64,000 bases of DNA from Chloroflexota bacterium (GTDB lineage: Bacteria > Chloroflexota > Dehalococcoidia > Tepidiformales > Tepidiformaceae): contig JACPOQ010000028.1 of assembly GCA_016191435.1 (NCBI GenBank), positions 177,155-241,154 of the forward strand, written 5' to 3'. A program made the position numbers and the translations under genes. Below, one piece after another: positions 1-8,026 of this stretch; the first letter of the stretch is position 1, and every line of letters starts with the position of its first letter. The notes beneath the pieces are model-generated. The model made no database searches. It worked only from the letters and a program-made list of their open reading frames with translations, and had not been told where the DNA came from.

Positions 1-43
1 CCTGCCGCCTCCAACACGCGCGGGCGGCGGAAGCCGCTTCTCC

Positions 44-1060
44 TTACAGTCCCTTATCGACGAGGAAGGCGCAGAGGTCGCTCAGTCGGCAGGCATAGCC
101 CCATTCGTTGTCGTACCAGGCGGCCACCTTCACGAGGTTCGAACCGACGACGTTCGTCGAAAGCCCATCGACGATGCTGGAGCGCTCGTCGCCTTTCATG
201 TCCATCGAGACTACCGGATCGGTCGTGAAGCCGAGGATGCCCTTCATCTTTTCGGCCGCGGTGTCGCGGAGGATCTCGTTGAGATCCTCCTTCGTGGTGT
301 CGCGCTCCGTGAGCGCGACCACCTCGACGATCGAGACCGTCGGCGTAGGCACGCGGTAGGCGAGGCCGTCCATCTTGCCCTCGATCTCGGGGATCACGAG
401 CTTCAGCGCGCGCGCCGCGCCGGTGGACATCGGGACGATGTTCATCGCGCCCGCGCGCATCTCGCGGAGGTTGTCGCCGCCCGCCTGGTCGAGGATCTTC
501 TGGGAGTTGGTGTAGCTGTGGATCGTGGTCATCTGCGCCTTTACGACGCCCAGGTTATCCACGAGCACCTTCACCACCGGCGCCACGCCGTTGGTCGTGC
601 AACTCGCGTTCGAAATCACGTTGTGCTTCGCGCGGTCGTAACGCTCCGCATTCACCCCGAGGACAATCGTGAAGTCCTCGTTCTTCGCCGGCGCGCTGAT
701 TACCACCTTCTTCACGCCGTCCCGGCGATGGGCCACGGCCTTCGTCGCATCGGTGAACAGGCCGGTGGACTCGATCACGATCTCCGCGCCGACCGAGCCC
801 CAGGGGATGGCGCCCGGGTCGCGCTCGCTGAACACCTTCACCAGGCGGTTGTCGATCGCGATGCCCCCGTCCTCCGCGCGGATGGCGCGGTGCCAGCGGC
901 CATAATTGCTGTCGTATTTCAACAGGTTCGCGTTGGTCTCGGTGGAAACCAGGTCGTTGATCGCGACGACCTCGAGCTTGTCGCCGTGCCGGTCGCTGAT
1001 CGCCTTGAGGACCTGCCGCCCGATACGGCCGAAGCCGTTGATTCCAACTTTCGTGACCAT
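44..1060 (-). CDS. gap: Glyceraldehyde-3-phosphate dehydrogenase, type I
   Basis: Phosphorylating GAPDH of cytosolic glycolysis and gluconeogenesis: glyceraldehyde-3-phosphate + NAD(P) + phosphate to 1,3-bisphosphoglycerate. The 338-residue protein has the usual family length, an N-terminal Rossmann fold (INGFGRIGR, residues 7-15), the catalytic cysteine in SNASCTTN (Cys154) and the base His181 in TTIHSYT. The frame stays open to 1114, but the ATG at 1060 puts the family N-terminus MVTKVGINGFG at residue 1 and has a G-rich Shine-Dalgarno about 8 bases upstream, so I start there. It stands alone; with the PEP carboxykinase at 2912-4498 it suggests gluconeogenic capacity. Function is near certain; cofactor preference was not judged. 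Confidence 0.97.
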   Translation of the reverse strand: MVTKVGINGFGRIGRQVLKAISDRHGDKLEVVAINDLVSTETNANLLKYDSNYGRWHRAIRAEDGGIAIDNRLVKVFSERDPGAIPWGSVGAEIVIESTGLFTDATKAVAHRRDGVKKVVISAPAKNEDFTIVLGVNAERYDRAKHNVISNASCTTNGVAPVVKVLVDNLGVVKAQMTTIHSYTNSQKILDQAGGDNLREMRAGAMNIVPMSTGAARALKLVIPEIEGKMDGLAYRVPTPTVSIVEVVALTERDTTKEDLNEILRDTAAEKMKGILGFTTDPVVSMDMKGDERSSIVDGLSTNVVGSNLVKVAAWYDNEWGYACRLSDLCAFLVDKGL

Positions 1061-1352
1061 TGGCGACCCCCCTGTGTAGAAAATGCCTCCCCAGCGTACG
1101 CGCGGCGCCGGCACCGGGCCACGTCATCATCGCTTCGAACACCCGGACTATCGCGCGATCGCCGTGGCAGGATGTTTCTCGGCTTCGCGACACGGCGCCC
1201 GGCGTTCGCCTCCCGGCGGGAGACATTCACCCGGTGTTCACTTCCATAGTTCGAACCGATGGATTGTCCCGGATCGATATGGAATCGCTACTACCGCGAT
1301 CTCGCGAGCTATCCGAAGTTATTATCGATCCATAGCTTCAGGGGGCTACATC

Positions 1353-1469
1353 ATGATCCGGAAAATCGTCACCTGCCCGGCCTGCGAACTGCATTTCCTC
1401 TCGGCTCGCACCAAGACGTACTGCCCGGGTTGCCATCAGCTCGTCGAGCCGCGCGAAGTCGCCGCTTAA
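1353..1469 (+). CDS. 38-residue zinc-ribbon-like small protein
   Basis: A 38-codon gene reading MIRKIVTCPACELHFLSA and then a second cysteine pair (CPGC). The two CxxC pairs, 15 residues apart, are a typical zinc knuckle. The ATG is preceded by AGGGGGC at good spacing (about 8 bases), and the last codons are followed immediately by the convergent HAD gene. No function is assigned; such isolated zinc ribbons are often nucleic-acid or protein binding modules. Two other small CxxC proteins lie at 40274-40516 and 40933-41118. Support is the RBS, the cysteine pattern and the compact fit between neighbours. Confidence 0.6.
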   Translation: MIRKIVTCPACELHFLSARTKTYCPGCHQLVEPREVAA

Positions 1470-1478
1470 CTCCGGCGC

Positions 1479-2129
1479 TCAGAGCGCGAGGAACGCGCCG
1501 AGATCGGCGGGGCGCTCGATTCGCGGGTAGCCCGTCGGTTCGCCGCCCGCCCAGCCGGCCTCGATCGGCGTTGCTCCGGCGGTTTCCGCCGCCCGCAGGT
1601 CGTAGCCGTCTCCCGAGACGTACGCGACGCGTTTCGCATCACATTCGAGGAAGGACTGGCACTCGGCCATCCGCGCCGAGACGTCCCAGCGCACTCCTTG
1701 GGGCGTGGCCGAGAGCACGGCGATGAAGCGTTCCAGTCCCGTGGATTCGATCTGGCGGCGCGCCAGCACGTGAGGCTCGCGCGAGATGGCTCCCATCTCC
1801 ACCCGCTCCGCCCGTACGTGGTCGAGTGCCATCCCCATCCCTTCGTGCACCAGCAGGCGCTTCATTGCGCTGCGCTGGAACATTTCGCAGCAGAGCGCTT
1901 CGCAACGGTCCATCGCTGCCTGGTCGTCCAGCAGCACCGCGAGCGCGTGCCGCCAGGGGCGTGAGTGGTATTCAGCCGCCAGCTCACGGGCCGCCAGGCG
2001 CCGGCCCGTGACGGCTACGATGGACTCCTCGATGGCATAGCTCCATGCCCCCGTGCGCGCGAGCAGCGTCTCGTCGAGGTCGAAGATCACCGCGCGAAAA
2101 CGGCGGGGGCCGTGGCGGATGATAGGCAC
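1479..2129 (-). CDS. HAD-superfamily hydrolase
   Basis: Putative phosphatase or dehalogenase of the haloacid dehalogenase superfamily, 216 residues. Motif I is FDLDETL (Asp17 nucleophile, Asp19 acid/base). A C-terminal VSGDGYDLRAAETAG corresponds to motif IV, where an acidic residue binds Mg, and the GAxP-xxxGW segment after it is typical of HAD-IA enzymes. An insert between the motifs forms the helical cap. It begins 4 bases after the stop of the upstream nucleotidyltransferase, so the two are probably co-transcribed. The substrate cannot be read from the sequence. Confidence 0.82.
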   Translation of the reverse strand: MPIIRHGPRRFRAVIFDLDETLLARTGAWSYAIEESIVAVTGRRLAARELAAEYHSRPWRHALAVLLDDQAAMDRCEALCCEMFQRSAMKRLLVHEGMGMALDHVRAERVEMGAISREPHVLARRQIESTGLERFIAVLSATPQGVRWDVSARMAECQSFLECDAKRVAYVSGDGYDLRAAETAGATPIEAGWAGGEPTGYPRIERPADLGAFLAL

Positions 2130-2133
2130 GCCG

Positions 2134-2724
2134 TCAGACAGGCAGGCCGAACGAGCGAACGGCGGCCTCGTATTCCTCGGGCGTATTTACATCCAACTGT
2201 GACATCTCGTCGCTCGCGAATTCATGGATCTCGCTCGCGTGGCGGCGCAGCACGCCGCGGAGCCCGTCGCTCTGGTCAGTCGCCTCCAGCAGCTCCTGCC
2301 GCAACGAGCCCGAGACGATAACCGGGTGCCCGGAATGCCCGCCGGATGACGGGCGCGTGGCGGCGAACGATGGCTCATGGGCGGCGATGAGCTGCTTGAG
2401 GAACGACGCGGTCCGGGGTTGGTCCACGTTCAGGATGATGATCGCCTCGGCATCGCGGTTGACGGCCTTCGCCCCGATTCGCAACGAACCAGCTCGCCCC
2501 GCAAAGTAGCGGGCATTCTGCATCACCCGGCAATCCGCGCGCCGGACCACACGGTAGATGTCATCGCTGCGGTGTCCGAGCACCACAATGACTTCGTCCA
2601 CGCCGGCTTCGCGAAGCTGGCGCACCTGGTAGTTGATGAGCGGCTCGCCGTTCCAATCGAGGAGCGCCTTCGGCTGCCCCATCCGCGTCGACATCCCCGC
2701 GGCCAGCACAATGCTCGAAATCAT
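2134..2724 (-). CDS. MobA/MocA-like nucleotidyltransferase
   Basis: 196-residue NTP transferase with the signature LAAGMSTRMGQPKALL at residues 7-22, which binds the nucleotide, then a GHRSDDI loop and the metal-binding NVDQP motif. This is the MocA/MobA group that loads CTP or GTP onto molybdopterin, although sugar-nucleotide and phosphocholine transferases share the fold. A molybdenum role would suit the sulfite-oxidase-like Mo protein at 9827-11278, but that gene is not adjacent and the link is inference. It is the first gene of a two-gene unit with the HAD hydrolase. Confidence 0.78.
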   Translation of the reverse strand: MISSIVLAAGMSTRMGQPKALLDWNGEPLINYQVRQLREAGVDEVIVVLGHRSDDIYRVVRRADCRVMQNARYFAGRAGSLRIGAKAVNRDAEAIIILNVDQPRTASFLKQLIAAHEPSFAATRPSSGGHSGHPVIVSGSLRQELLEATDQSDGLRGVLRRHASEIHEFASDEMSQLDVNTPEEYEAAVRSFGLPV

Positions 2725-2911
2725 GGCTCACCACCCCATCGCTGAGTCTAATGCGCCACCGGCCTTGATGCGACAGATCGACGTCGCTTCTGGCGGTTCG
2801 AGCCGGGGCTCGGCTTGCGCAGTACCGGGCGCGGACGATGTACGGGAATGCCGTGAAGACCAAAGGGGGAGCCACGGTCTCCGTTCTGGTCGTCTGTCTC
2901 GCCCAGTCCGG

Positions 2912-4498
2912 TCAGGGGCCGGCGACAGCCACCTCGGGCGACACCATCCCGCGGAACTGCTCGAAGTTCGAACGGAACTGCGCCGCCAGGTCCGCGGCCG
3001 CCTGGTCGTACGCGTCCGGGTCAGCCCAGTGGTCCCGGGGAGTGAGGATCCCGGAATCGACACCCGGGCACTCCAGCGGCACCTCGAACTTGAATAGCTC
3101 GTCCTTGCGGAAAGCGGCTTCCTTCATGCCGTCGCGGAGGATCGCACGGACCATCTTCCGCGTTTCCCGGATCGCGATGCGGCTGCCGGTGCCGTATGCG
3201 CCGCCCATCCAGCCGGTGTTGATGAGCCAGGTCTGTGCACCCGTCCGGTCGAGGCGCCGCTGCAGCAGGTCCGCGTAAACCGTCGGGTTGAGCGCCATGA
3301 ACGGCGCGCCGTAGCACGGGCTGAAATTGGGCTTCGGGTGGGTGATCCCGTTCTCGGTGCCTGCCAGCTTCGAAGTGTAGCCGCTGAGGAAGTGATACAG
3401 CGCCTCCGCCGTCGAAAGACGGGCGATTGGCGGCAGCACCCCGAAAGCATCCGCTGTCAGCAGGATGACGTGTGATGGGTGCGGCGCCACCTGCTCCGTA
3501 TAGACGTTGCGCAACGAGCCGAGGGGATAGCTCCCGCGCGTGTTCTCGGTGAGCGAATCGTCGTCGAGGTGCACCTGCCGCGTTTGGTCATCGAAGACGA
3601 CGTTCTCGAGGATCGTCCCGAAGAGGTGCGTCGTTTCGAAGATGTCCGGCTCCGCGGCCGCGCTCAGACGGATCACCTTGGCGTAGCAGCCGCCTTCGAT
3701 ATTGAAAATGCCCTCGTCGGTCCAGGCGTGTTCGTCGTCGCCGATGAGCAGCCGCTCGGGGTCGGTGCTCAGCGTGGTCTTACCCGTGCCTGAAAGCCCG
3801 AAGAAGAGCGCCGACTTCCCCGTTTTCGGGTCCACATTCGCCGCCGAATGCAAGGACAGCGTCCCTTCGAGCGGGAGGTAGTAGTTCATTGCCGAGAAGA
3901 CGGCCTTCTTCATCTCGCCGGCGTACGCCGTTCCCGCGATGAGGATGACGCCCTCAGTCAGGTTCAGCGCCACAACCGCGTCGCTGTGTACGCCGTCGGC
4001 CTCGCCATCGAGCTGCAAGTAGGGGGCGTGCAAAATTGTGAGCTGCGGCTCGGTCCCGTTCGGCAGCGGCTCCGAGGGGATGAACATCGTCCGGGCGAAC
4101 AGGCTGTGGTACGCCTCTTCCGATACGACCCGCACGGTGCGCCGGTGCGCCGGGTCCTGCGATACGACGCAGTCCTGGACGTAGAGATCGCGGTCGTGCA
4201 GATACCGAACGATGCGGGCGCGGACGCGCTCGAAGGTCTCTTCGGTCATGGGCTGGTTGTGCTGGCCCCACCAGACGTGCTCCGAGATCTCCGGCGTCCT
4301 CACCAGGAACTTGTCGTCCGGGCTGCGGCCCGTACGCTCGCCGCTGCGCACCGCAAACGTGCCACCCTGGAGCAGCTTGCCTTCGCCCCGCCGGACGGCG
4401 TGTTCATACAGCACCGGGCTGGAAAGGTTGTGGAACACGTTCCGCCCGCCGGCAATGACGATGTCGCTGAGGCTGCTCGGAGCTTCGGAAATGGCCAT
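2912..4498 (-). CDS. pckA: Phosphoenolpyruvate carboxykinase (ATP)
   Basis: Converts oxaloacetate + ATP to PEP + CO2 + ADP, the entry step of gluconeogenesis. The 528 residues match ATP-type enzymes (about 530) rather than the longer GTP type. The kinase-1a P-loop GLSGTGKTTLSTD is followed by GDDEHAWTDEGIFNIEGGCY, which holds the metal and adenine contacts, and the N-terminal RTGRSPDDKF contacts substrate. The start codon at 4498 gives MAISEAPS with no competing upstream start in an obvious RBS context. Monocistronic by position: 187 bases precede the next gene downstream and about 150 lie upstream. Confidence 0.97.
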   Translation of the reverse strand: MAISEAPSSLSDIVIAGGRNVFHNLSSPVLYEHAVRRGEGKLLQGGTFAVRSGERTGRSPDDKFLVRTPEISEHVWWGQHNQPMTEETFERVRARIVRYLHDRDLYVQDCVVSQDPAHRRTVRVVSEEAYHSLFARTMFIPSEPLPNGTEPQLTILHAPYLQLDGEADGVHSDAVVALNLTEGVILIAGTAYAGEMKKAVFSAMNYYLPLEGTLSLHSAANVDPKTGKSALFFGLSGTGKTTLSTDPERLLIGDDEHAWTDEGIFNIEGGCYAKVIRLSAAAEPDIFETTHLFGTILENVVFDDQTRQVHLDDDSLTENTRGSYPLGSLRNVYTEQVAPHPSHVILLTADAFGVLPPIARLSTAEALYHFLSGYTSKLAGTENGITHPKPNFSPCYGAPFMALNPTVYADLLQRRLDRTGAQTWLINTGWMGGAYGTGSRIAIRETRKMVRAILRDGMKEAAFRKDELFKFEVPLECPGVDSGILTPRDHWADPDAYDQAAADLAAQFRSNFEQFRGMVSPEVAVAGP

Positions 4499-4645
4499 AC
4501 ACCTCTCTCGGCGGGCAGCAATGGCCCATCCGGACAGGGTACGGTGTTATAGCCTGAAAGTGAAGTCCGATAGCTGAGATATAGCGTGGAACAATACGCT
4601 GTCTACGGTTGCATATGTGTTTCCAGGCCGCTGGCGACCCCCGCC

Positions 4646-5161
4646 TCATTCGATGACGAGCAACACCTGGCCCTCGGTAACCTTCGCCCCTTCTGCCGCC
4701 AGGATCTCGGTGACCTTCCCATCTGCGGGTGCCTTGATTTCGTTTTCCATCTTCATCGCCTCGAGCAGCAGCAACACGTCACCACGCTTGACCTCGTCGC
4801 CGGCTTTCACCTTGATGCGGAGCACCTTCCCCGCGATCTGGGCAACTACCCCGCCCTTGACGCCCGGCCGTGGCGCCGCCGTGCCGGGCGCCGCGGCCCG
4901 TAGTGGCCGCGGCGCGGTCCCGCCGCCGAGCCGCCCATCGATCGCAACCGTGAACGGCCGGTAGTCGATGGTCACGGGGAAGCCCGCCTCGGCGTCCCGT
5001 TCGGCGGGAAGCTGCACGCGATAGGCGATCCCGCCCGCGGTCACTGTCTTGAACCCGGGGTCCTCGCGCACGGTCACCGGGTATTCGTGCCCATCGACTA
5101 CGACTGTGTCGCCGCGGACCTCCACGGCATAGGTCCGGCCGCCGATCGTTACGTTTGCCAT
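4646..5161 (-). CDS. Biotin carboxyl carrier protein (1.3S/BCCP-like)
   Basis: 171-residue biotin carrier. The C-terminal half is a biotinyl domain with EAMKMEN, in which Lys137 is the expected biotinylation site; an Ala/Pro linker around residues 80-100 allows arm swinging. The N-terminal 75 residues form a small beta domain as seen in oxaloacetate decarboxylase and pyruvate carboxylase carriers. A long open frame runs upstream to 5413, but the ATG at 5161 has GGAGGGGG about 6 bases ahead and gives MANVTIGGRTY, so I use it. It lies 68 bases behind the carboxyltransferase subunit, its probable partner. Confidence 0.93.
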   Translation of the reverse strand: MANVTIGGRTYAVEVRGDTVVVDGHEYPVTVREDPGFKTVTAGGIAYRVQLPAERDAEAGFPVTIDYRPFTVAIDGRLGGGTAPRPLRAAAPGTAAPRPGVKGGVVAQIAGKVLRIKVKAGDEVKRGDVLLLLEAMKMENEIKAPADGKVTEILAAEGAKVTEGQVLLVIE

Positions 5162-5229
5162 CTCAACCCCCTCCGGGTATCTCCGCGGGCCGCATCGCCG
5201 TGGCAGCCCTGTGTGCATGCACGGCGCCG

Positions 5230-6747
5230 TTAACGCATCTGGCGCAGGCGGCCGAAGTTGCGCCATGCGCCGTCGGCGCCGCCGGCCGAAGCGGCCGCAA
5301 TCGGCGCCATCGCCGGCCCGCTGGCAGGCTGCGCCCGACGCTCGCCGATGGTCATTGCCCCCACCACTGCCGCAACCAGCTCCCGCTCCGGGCCGAGGCC
5401 GTCCCGCCGCCACTCGAGAAATTCCTTGCCCGGGCCGGGGAACATCAGGTAACTCAGCACGTCATCGACATCGTTGGCGAGCTCGCCAATCTCGGCTTTC
5501 GCGGCCTCCATCTCGGGCGGGAGGTCATCGGCGGGCCGGTGAGTGATCGGCGGTTCATCGCCGAGGATCGTCTTCAGCACGTCGTGGCTGATGGGCTGCG
5601 TGGTCTTGCCGTACATCCCCTTCGCGAGGTTCTTGGTCTCCCTGGTTACGCTGGCGTAGCGCTTCCCGGTCAGCACGTTCAGCACCGCCTGCGTGCCGAC
5701 AATCTGCGAGCTCGGGGTCACGAGCGGTGGGTAACCGAGATCCGCACGCACGCGCGCGTTCTCTTCCAGCACCAGCGGCAGCTTCGCCTCTGCCCCCTGC
5801 TCCCGCAGCTGGCCGACCAGGTTCGAGATCATACCGCCCGGCACCTGGTGCTGGAGCACGCCGGCATCAATGCCCAGCAACCCGATCTCGAACTTCCAGT
5901 ACTTCCGGCGCACTTCCTTGAAGTACACCGCGAGGTCGCCCAACTTGAGGAGGTCGAGGCCGGTGTCCAATCCCGGATATTCCGCCAGCGCAGCGACCAG
6001 CGTCTCGGTCGCGGGCTGCGAGGTGCCGCCGGCGAGGGGGCTCAGCGCGCAATCGATCACGTTCGCGCCCGCTTGCACCGCTTCCAGGTACGCCATCTCC
6101 GAGTAGCCGGAGGTATCGTGGCAGTGCATCTGGAGCAGCATCTCCGGGTGGTCCTGCTTCAGCCGGGTGACCAGCGCCCGCGACATCCCCGGGCTGAGGA
6201 TGCCGGCCATGTCCTTGATGCAGAGCGAGTCCGCGCCCATCTCAACCATGCGCGCCGCCATCTCGGCGAAACCCTCGACGGTATGCACGGGACTGGTGGT
6301 ATAGCAGAGCGCTCCCTGGATCTTGCCGCCTGCCTTCTTCACCGCCGCGAACGGCGCTTCCAGGTTGCGCACGTCGTTCAACGCATCGAACACGCGGAAG
6401 ATGTCCATGCCGTTCTGCACCGCGCGGTCGCAGAACGTGGACAGCACGTCGTCGGCGTAATGCCGGTAACCGACCGCATTCTGGCCGCGCAGCAGCATCT
6501 GCGTCGGCGTCTTCTTGAGTCGCTTCTTTATCTCTCGAAGGCGCTCCCACGGGTCTTCGCGCAGGAAGCGCAGGCAGGTATCGAAGGTCGCACCGCCCCA
6601 GCATTCGATGCTGTGGTAGCCGATTTCGTCCATGCGCTCCAGCGCCGGGATCATGTCGTCCGTGCGCATGCGCGTCGCAAGCAGCGACTGGTGGCCATCG
6701 CGGATGGCCGTCTCCATGATGCCGACTTTGGTCATGGTGCAGTCCAT
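5230..6747 (-). CDS. Pyruvate/oxaloacetate carboxyltransferase subunit (transcarboxylase 5S type)
   Basis: 505-residue TIM-barrel carboxyltransferase that moves CO2 between biotin and pyruvate/oxaloacetate. The barrel opens with RDGHQS (Asp17), has the carbamylated lysine in CIKDMAG (Lys178) and the metal histidines in HCHDTSGYS (His208, His210). PSSQIVGTQAV and the helical C-terminal domain are family-typical. It ends before any biotinyl domain; the carrier is the separate next gene, as in transcarboxylase 5S/1.3S, oxaloacetate decarboxylase alpha and PycB. No 12S or biotin carboxylase subunit is in the window, so which overall reaction it serves is undecided. A second ATG at 6735 is a possible start. 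Confidence 0.9.
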   Translation of the reverse strand: MDCTMTKVGIMETAIRDGHQSLLATRMRTDDMIPALERMDEIGYHSIECWGGATFDTCLRFLREDPWERLREIKKRLKKTPTQMLLRGQNAVGYRHYADDVLSTFCDRAVQNGMDIFRVFDALNDVRNLEAPFAAVKKAGGKIQGALCYTTSPVHTVEGFAEMAARMVEMGADSLCIKDMAGILSPGMSRALVTRLKQDHPEMLLQMHCHDTSGYSEMAYLEAVQAGANVIDCALSPLAGGTSQPATETLVAALAEYPGLDTGLDLLKLGDLAVYFKEVRRKYWKFEIGLLGIDAGVLQHQVPGGMISNLVGQLREQGAEAKLPLVLEENARVRADLGYPPLVTPSSQIVGTQAVLNVLTGKRYASVTRETKNLAKGMYGKTTQPISHDVLKTILGDEPPITHRPADDLPPEMEAAKAEIGELANDVDDVLSYLMFPGPGKEFLEWRRDGLGPERELVAAVVGAMTIGERRAQPASGPAMAPIAAASAGGADGAWRNFGRLRQMR

Positions 6748-6833
6748 GTGTTCAGGGATGGGGCCAGCGCCGCCGCCTCGCGGCCTACGTCCACGCTAGC
6801 ACGCGCTCCGGTTAGGGTAACGGCCGATCGGCC

Positions 6834-7697
6834 CTAAGCCGCGGCCCCACTCACGCCGGCAGGCGTCCCGCCGACCATCTCCATCAGTTGGTCCACGTGG
6901 CGCAGCAACCGCACCGCGTCCGGCGTGACCGCACGGCCCGAATCCGGCACCAGATAGCCGGGAAGGATCCCATGCTTCGCACAGAACACATCGGCGGCCG
7001 CCACGACGCCCGGGATGGTGTTGTCCGCAACGTGCCCGTGGTGCCTCGACATCGTCTCCACCACGTCAACGGGCAACCCCCACTTCCGCGCCAGCAACGC
7101 GCCGACCTCCATGTGGTCGTATCCCAGCATTTCGCGCTCGATGGTGGCGAGCGGCACGTCCCGGCGCATCGCCTCGGCGACCGCCTGGTCCACCGCCGCA
7201 GGATCCGCGAAGAACATCGCGAGGCTGCCCATGTTGTGGAGGATGCCCGCGGTGAACGCGCTCGGCACATCCAGCCGCCGCCCCTTGCCCGCCAGCTCCG
7301 CCGACTTGAACGCCACCGCAAGCGAGTGCCGCCAGAACGCGTTGATGCGGAAGAGCACGTTGAGAGCGTCGCTCGGGTAGTTCCCCGCGATGGCGGCGCT
7401 GACGGTGATGTTGCGTGCCTGCACGAAGCCCAGCACCACCAGCGCTTCCTGCACGGAGGTCACTTCGCGCGAACGCCGGTACGCAGCCGAGTTCACCGCC
7501 CGCAACACCGTCGCCGAGAGCCCCGGGTCGGCCGATATCACGAGCGCGAGGTCCGAAGCCGAGGACTTCGGGTCCTGGGCGACCTGCATCGCGCGGAGCG
7601 CTACCACGGGCAACGGCGGCAACGCTTTCACCGCCGCGACGATCGCCTCGGCGCGCGAAGGCCCGCCCTCGTTCGTGGTATCGGGCTCAACCGTCAT
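6834..7697 (-). CDS. HDOD domain signalling protein
   Basis: 287 residues, nearly all one HDOD domain (PF08668-like, a non-catalytic HD relative used in signalling). Recognisable blocks are LPPLPVVALRAMQVAQDP, then LVISADPGLSATVLRAVNSA and the later helical core HNMGSLAMFF. No partner domain (GGDEF, EAL, REC) is present. The ATG at 7697 is chosen over the open frame to 7769 because the family homology begins just after it and GAGGTGC lies 6 bases upstream. Possible roles are in stress or second-messenger signalling; the function is not readable. Confidence 0.85.
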   Translation of the reverse strand: MTVEPDTTNEGGPSRAEAIVAAVKALPPLPVVALRAMQVAQDPKSSASDLALVISADPGLSATVLRAVNSAAYRRSREVTSVQEALVVLGFVQARNITVSAAIAGNYPSDALNVLFRINAFWRHSLAVAFKSAELAGKGRRLDVPSAFTAGILHNMGSLAMFFADPAAVDQAVAEAMRRDVPLATIEREMLGYDHMEVGALLARKWGLPVDVVETMSRHHGHVADNTIPGVVAAADVFCAKHGILPGYLVPDSGRAVTPDAVRLLRHVDQLMEMVGGTPAGVSGAAA

Positions 7698-8026
7698 GGG
7701 CGCACCTCGGGTCGCGTGGTCTGAACCACCAGTGTCCGGGCGAACCTCGCGCCGGCGGCATCGGGACATCCCCCAGAATCGAGACAGGGATCCCTCGGAG
7801 CGGCGGAGGACCTACGAAGGCCGGGAATGTGCGTTCCCGGCCTCGCGATGCGTTCGGCGGTCGTAGCCGTCGGCATGTCCAACAGCCGCGCGCTACCGAG
7901 TCCCCTGTTGGCCATGCGCTCCCTCGACGCCGTACGCGTACTTGCCAGTGCGCGCCTCGACCAGCGCCAGACGGAAGGTGGATTCCGGTACCGAAGGACG
8001 ACTCAACGACGTTTGGTCCGCCCGGC
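7698..8026. other. Intergenic region, mutase to HDOD
   Basis: 329 bases with no convincing gene on either strand. It holds the 3' end signals of the mutase gene (the hairpin at 7818-7843) and presumably the promoter of the HDOD gene; I could not pick a clear -35/-10 pair. Confidence 0.6.
7818..7843 (-). terminator. Hairpin downstream of the acyl-CoA mutase gene
   Basis: Perfect 10-bp inverted repeat AGGCCGGGAA / TTCCCGGCCT with a 6-base loop, 184 bases downstream of the mutase stop on the minus strand. The following bases lack a clean T-run, so it may be a terminator helped by other factors or an mRNA 3'-end stabiliser. Confidence 0.5.
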
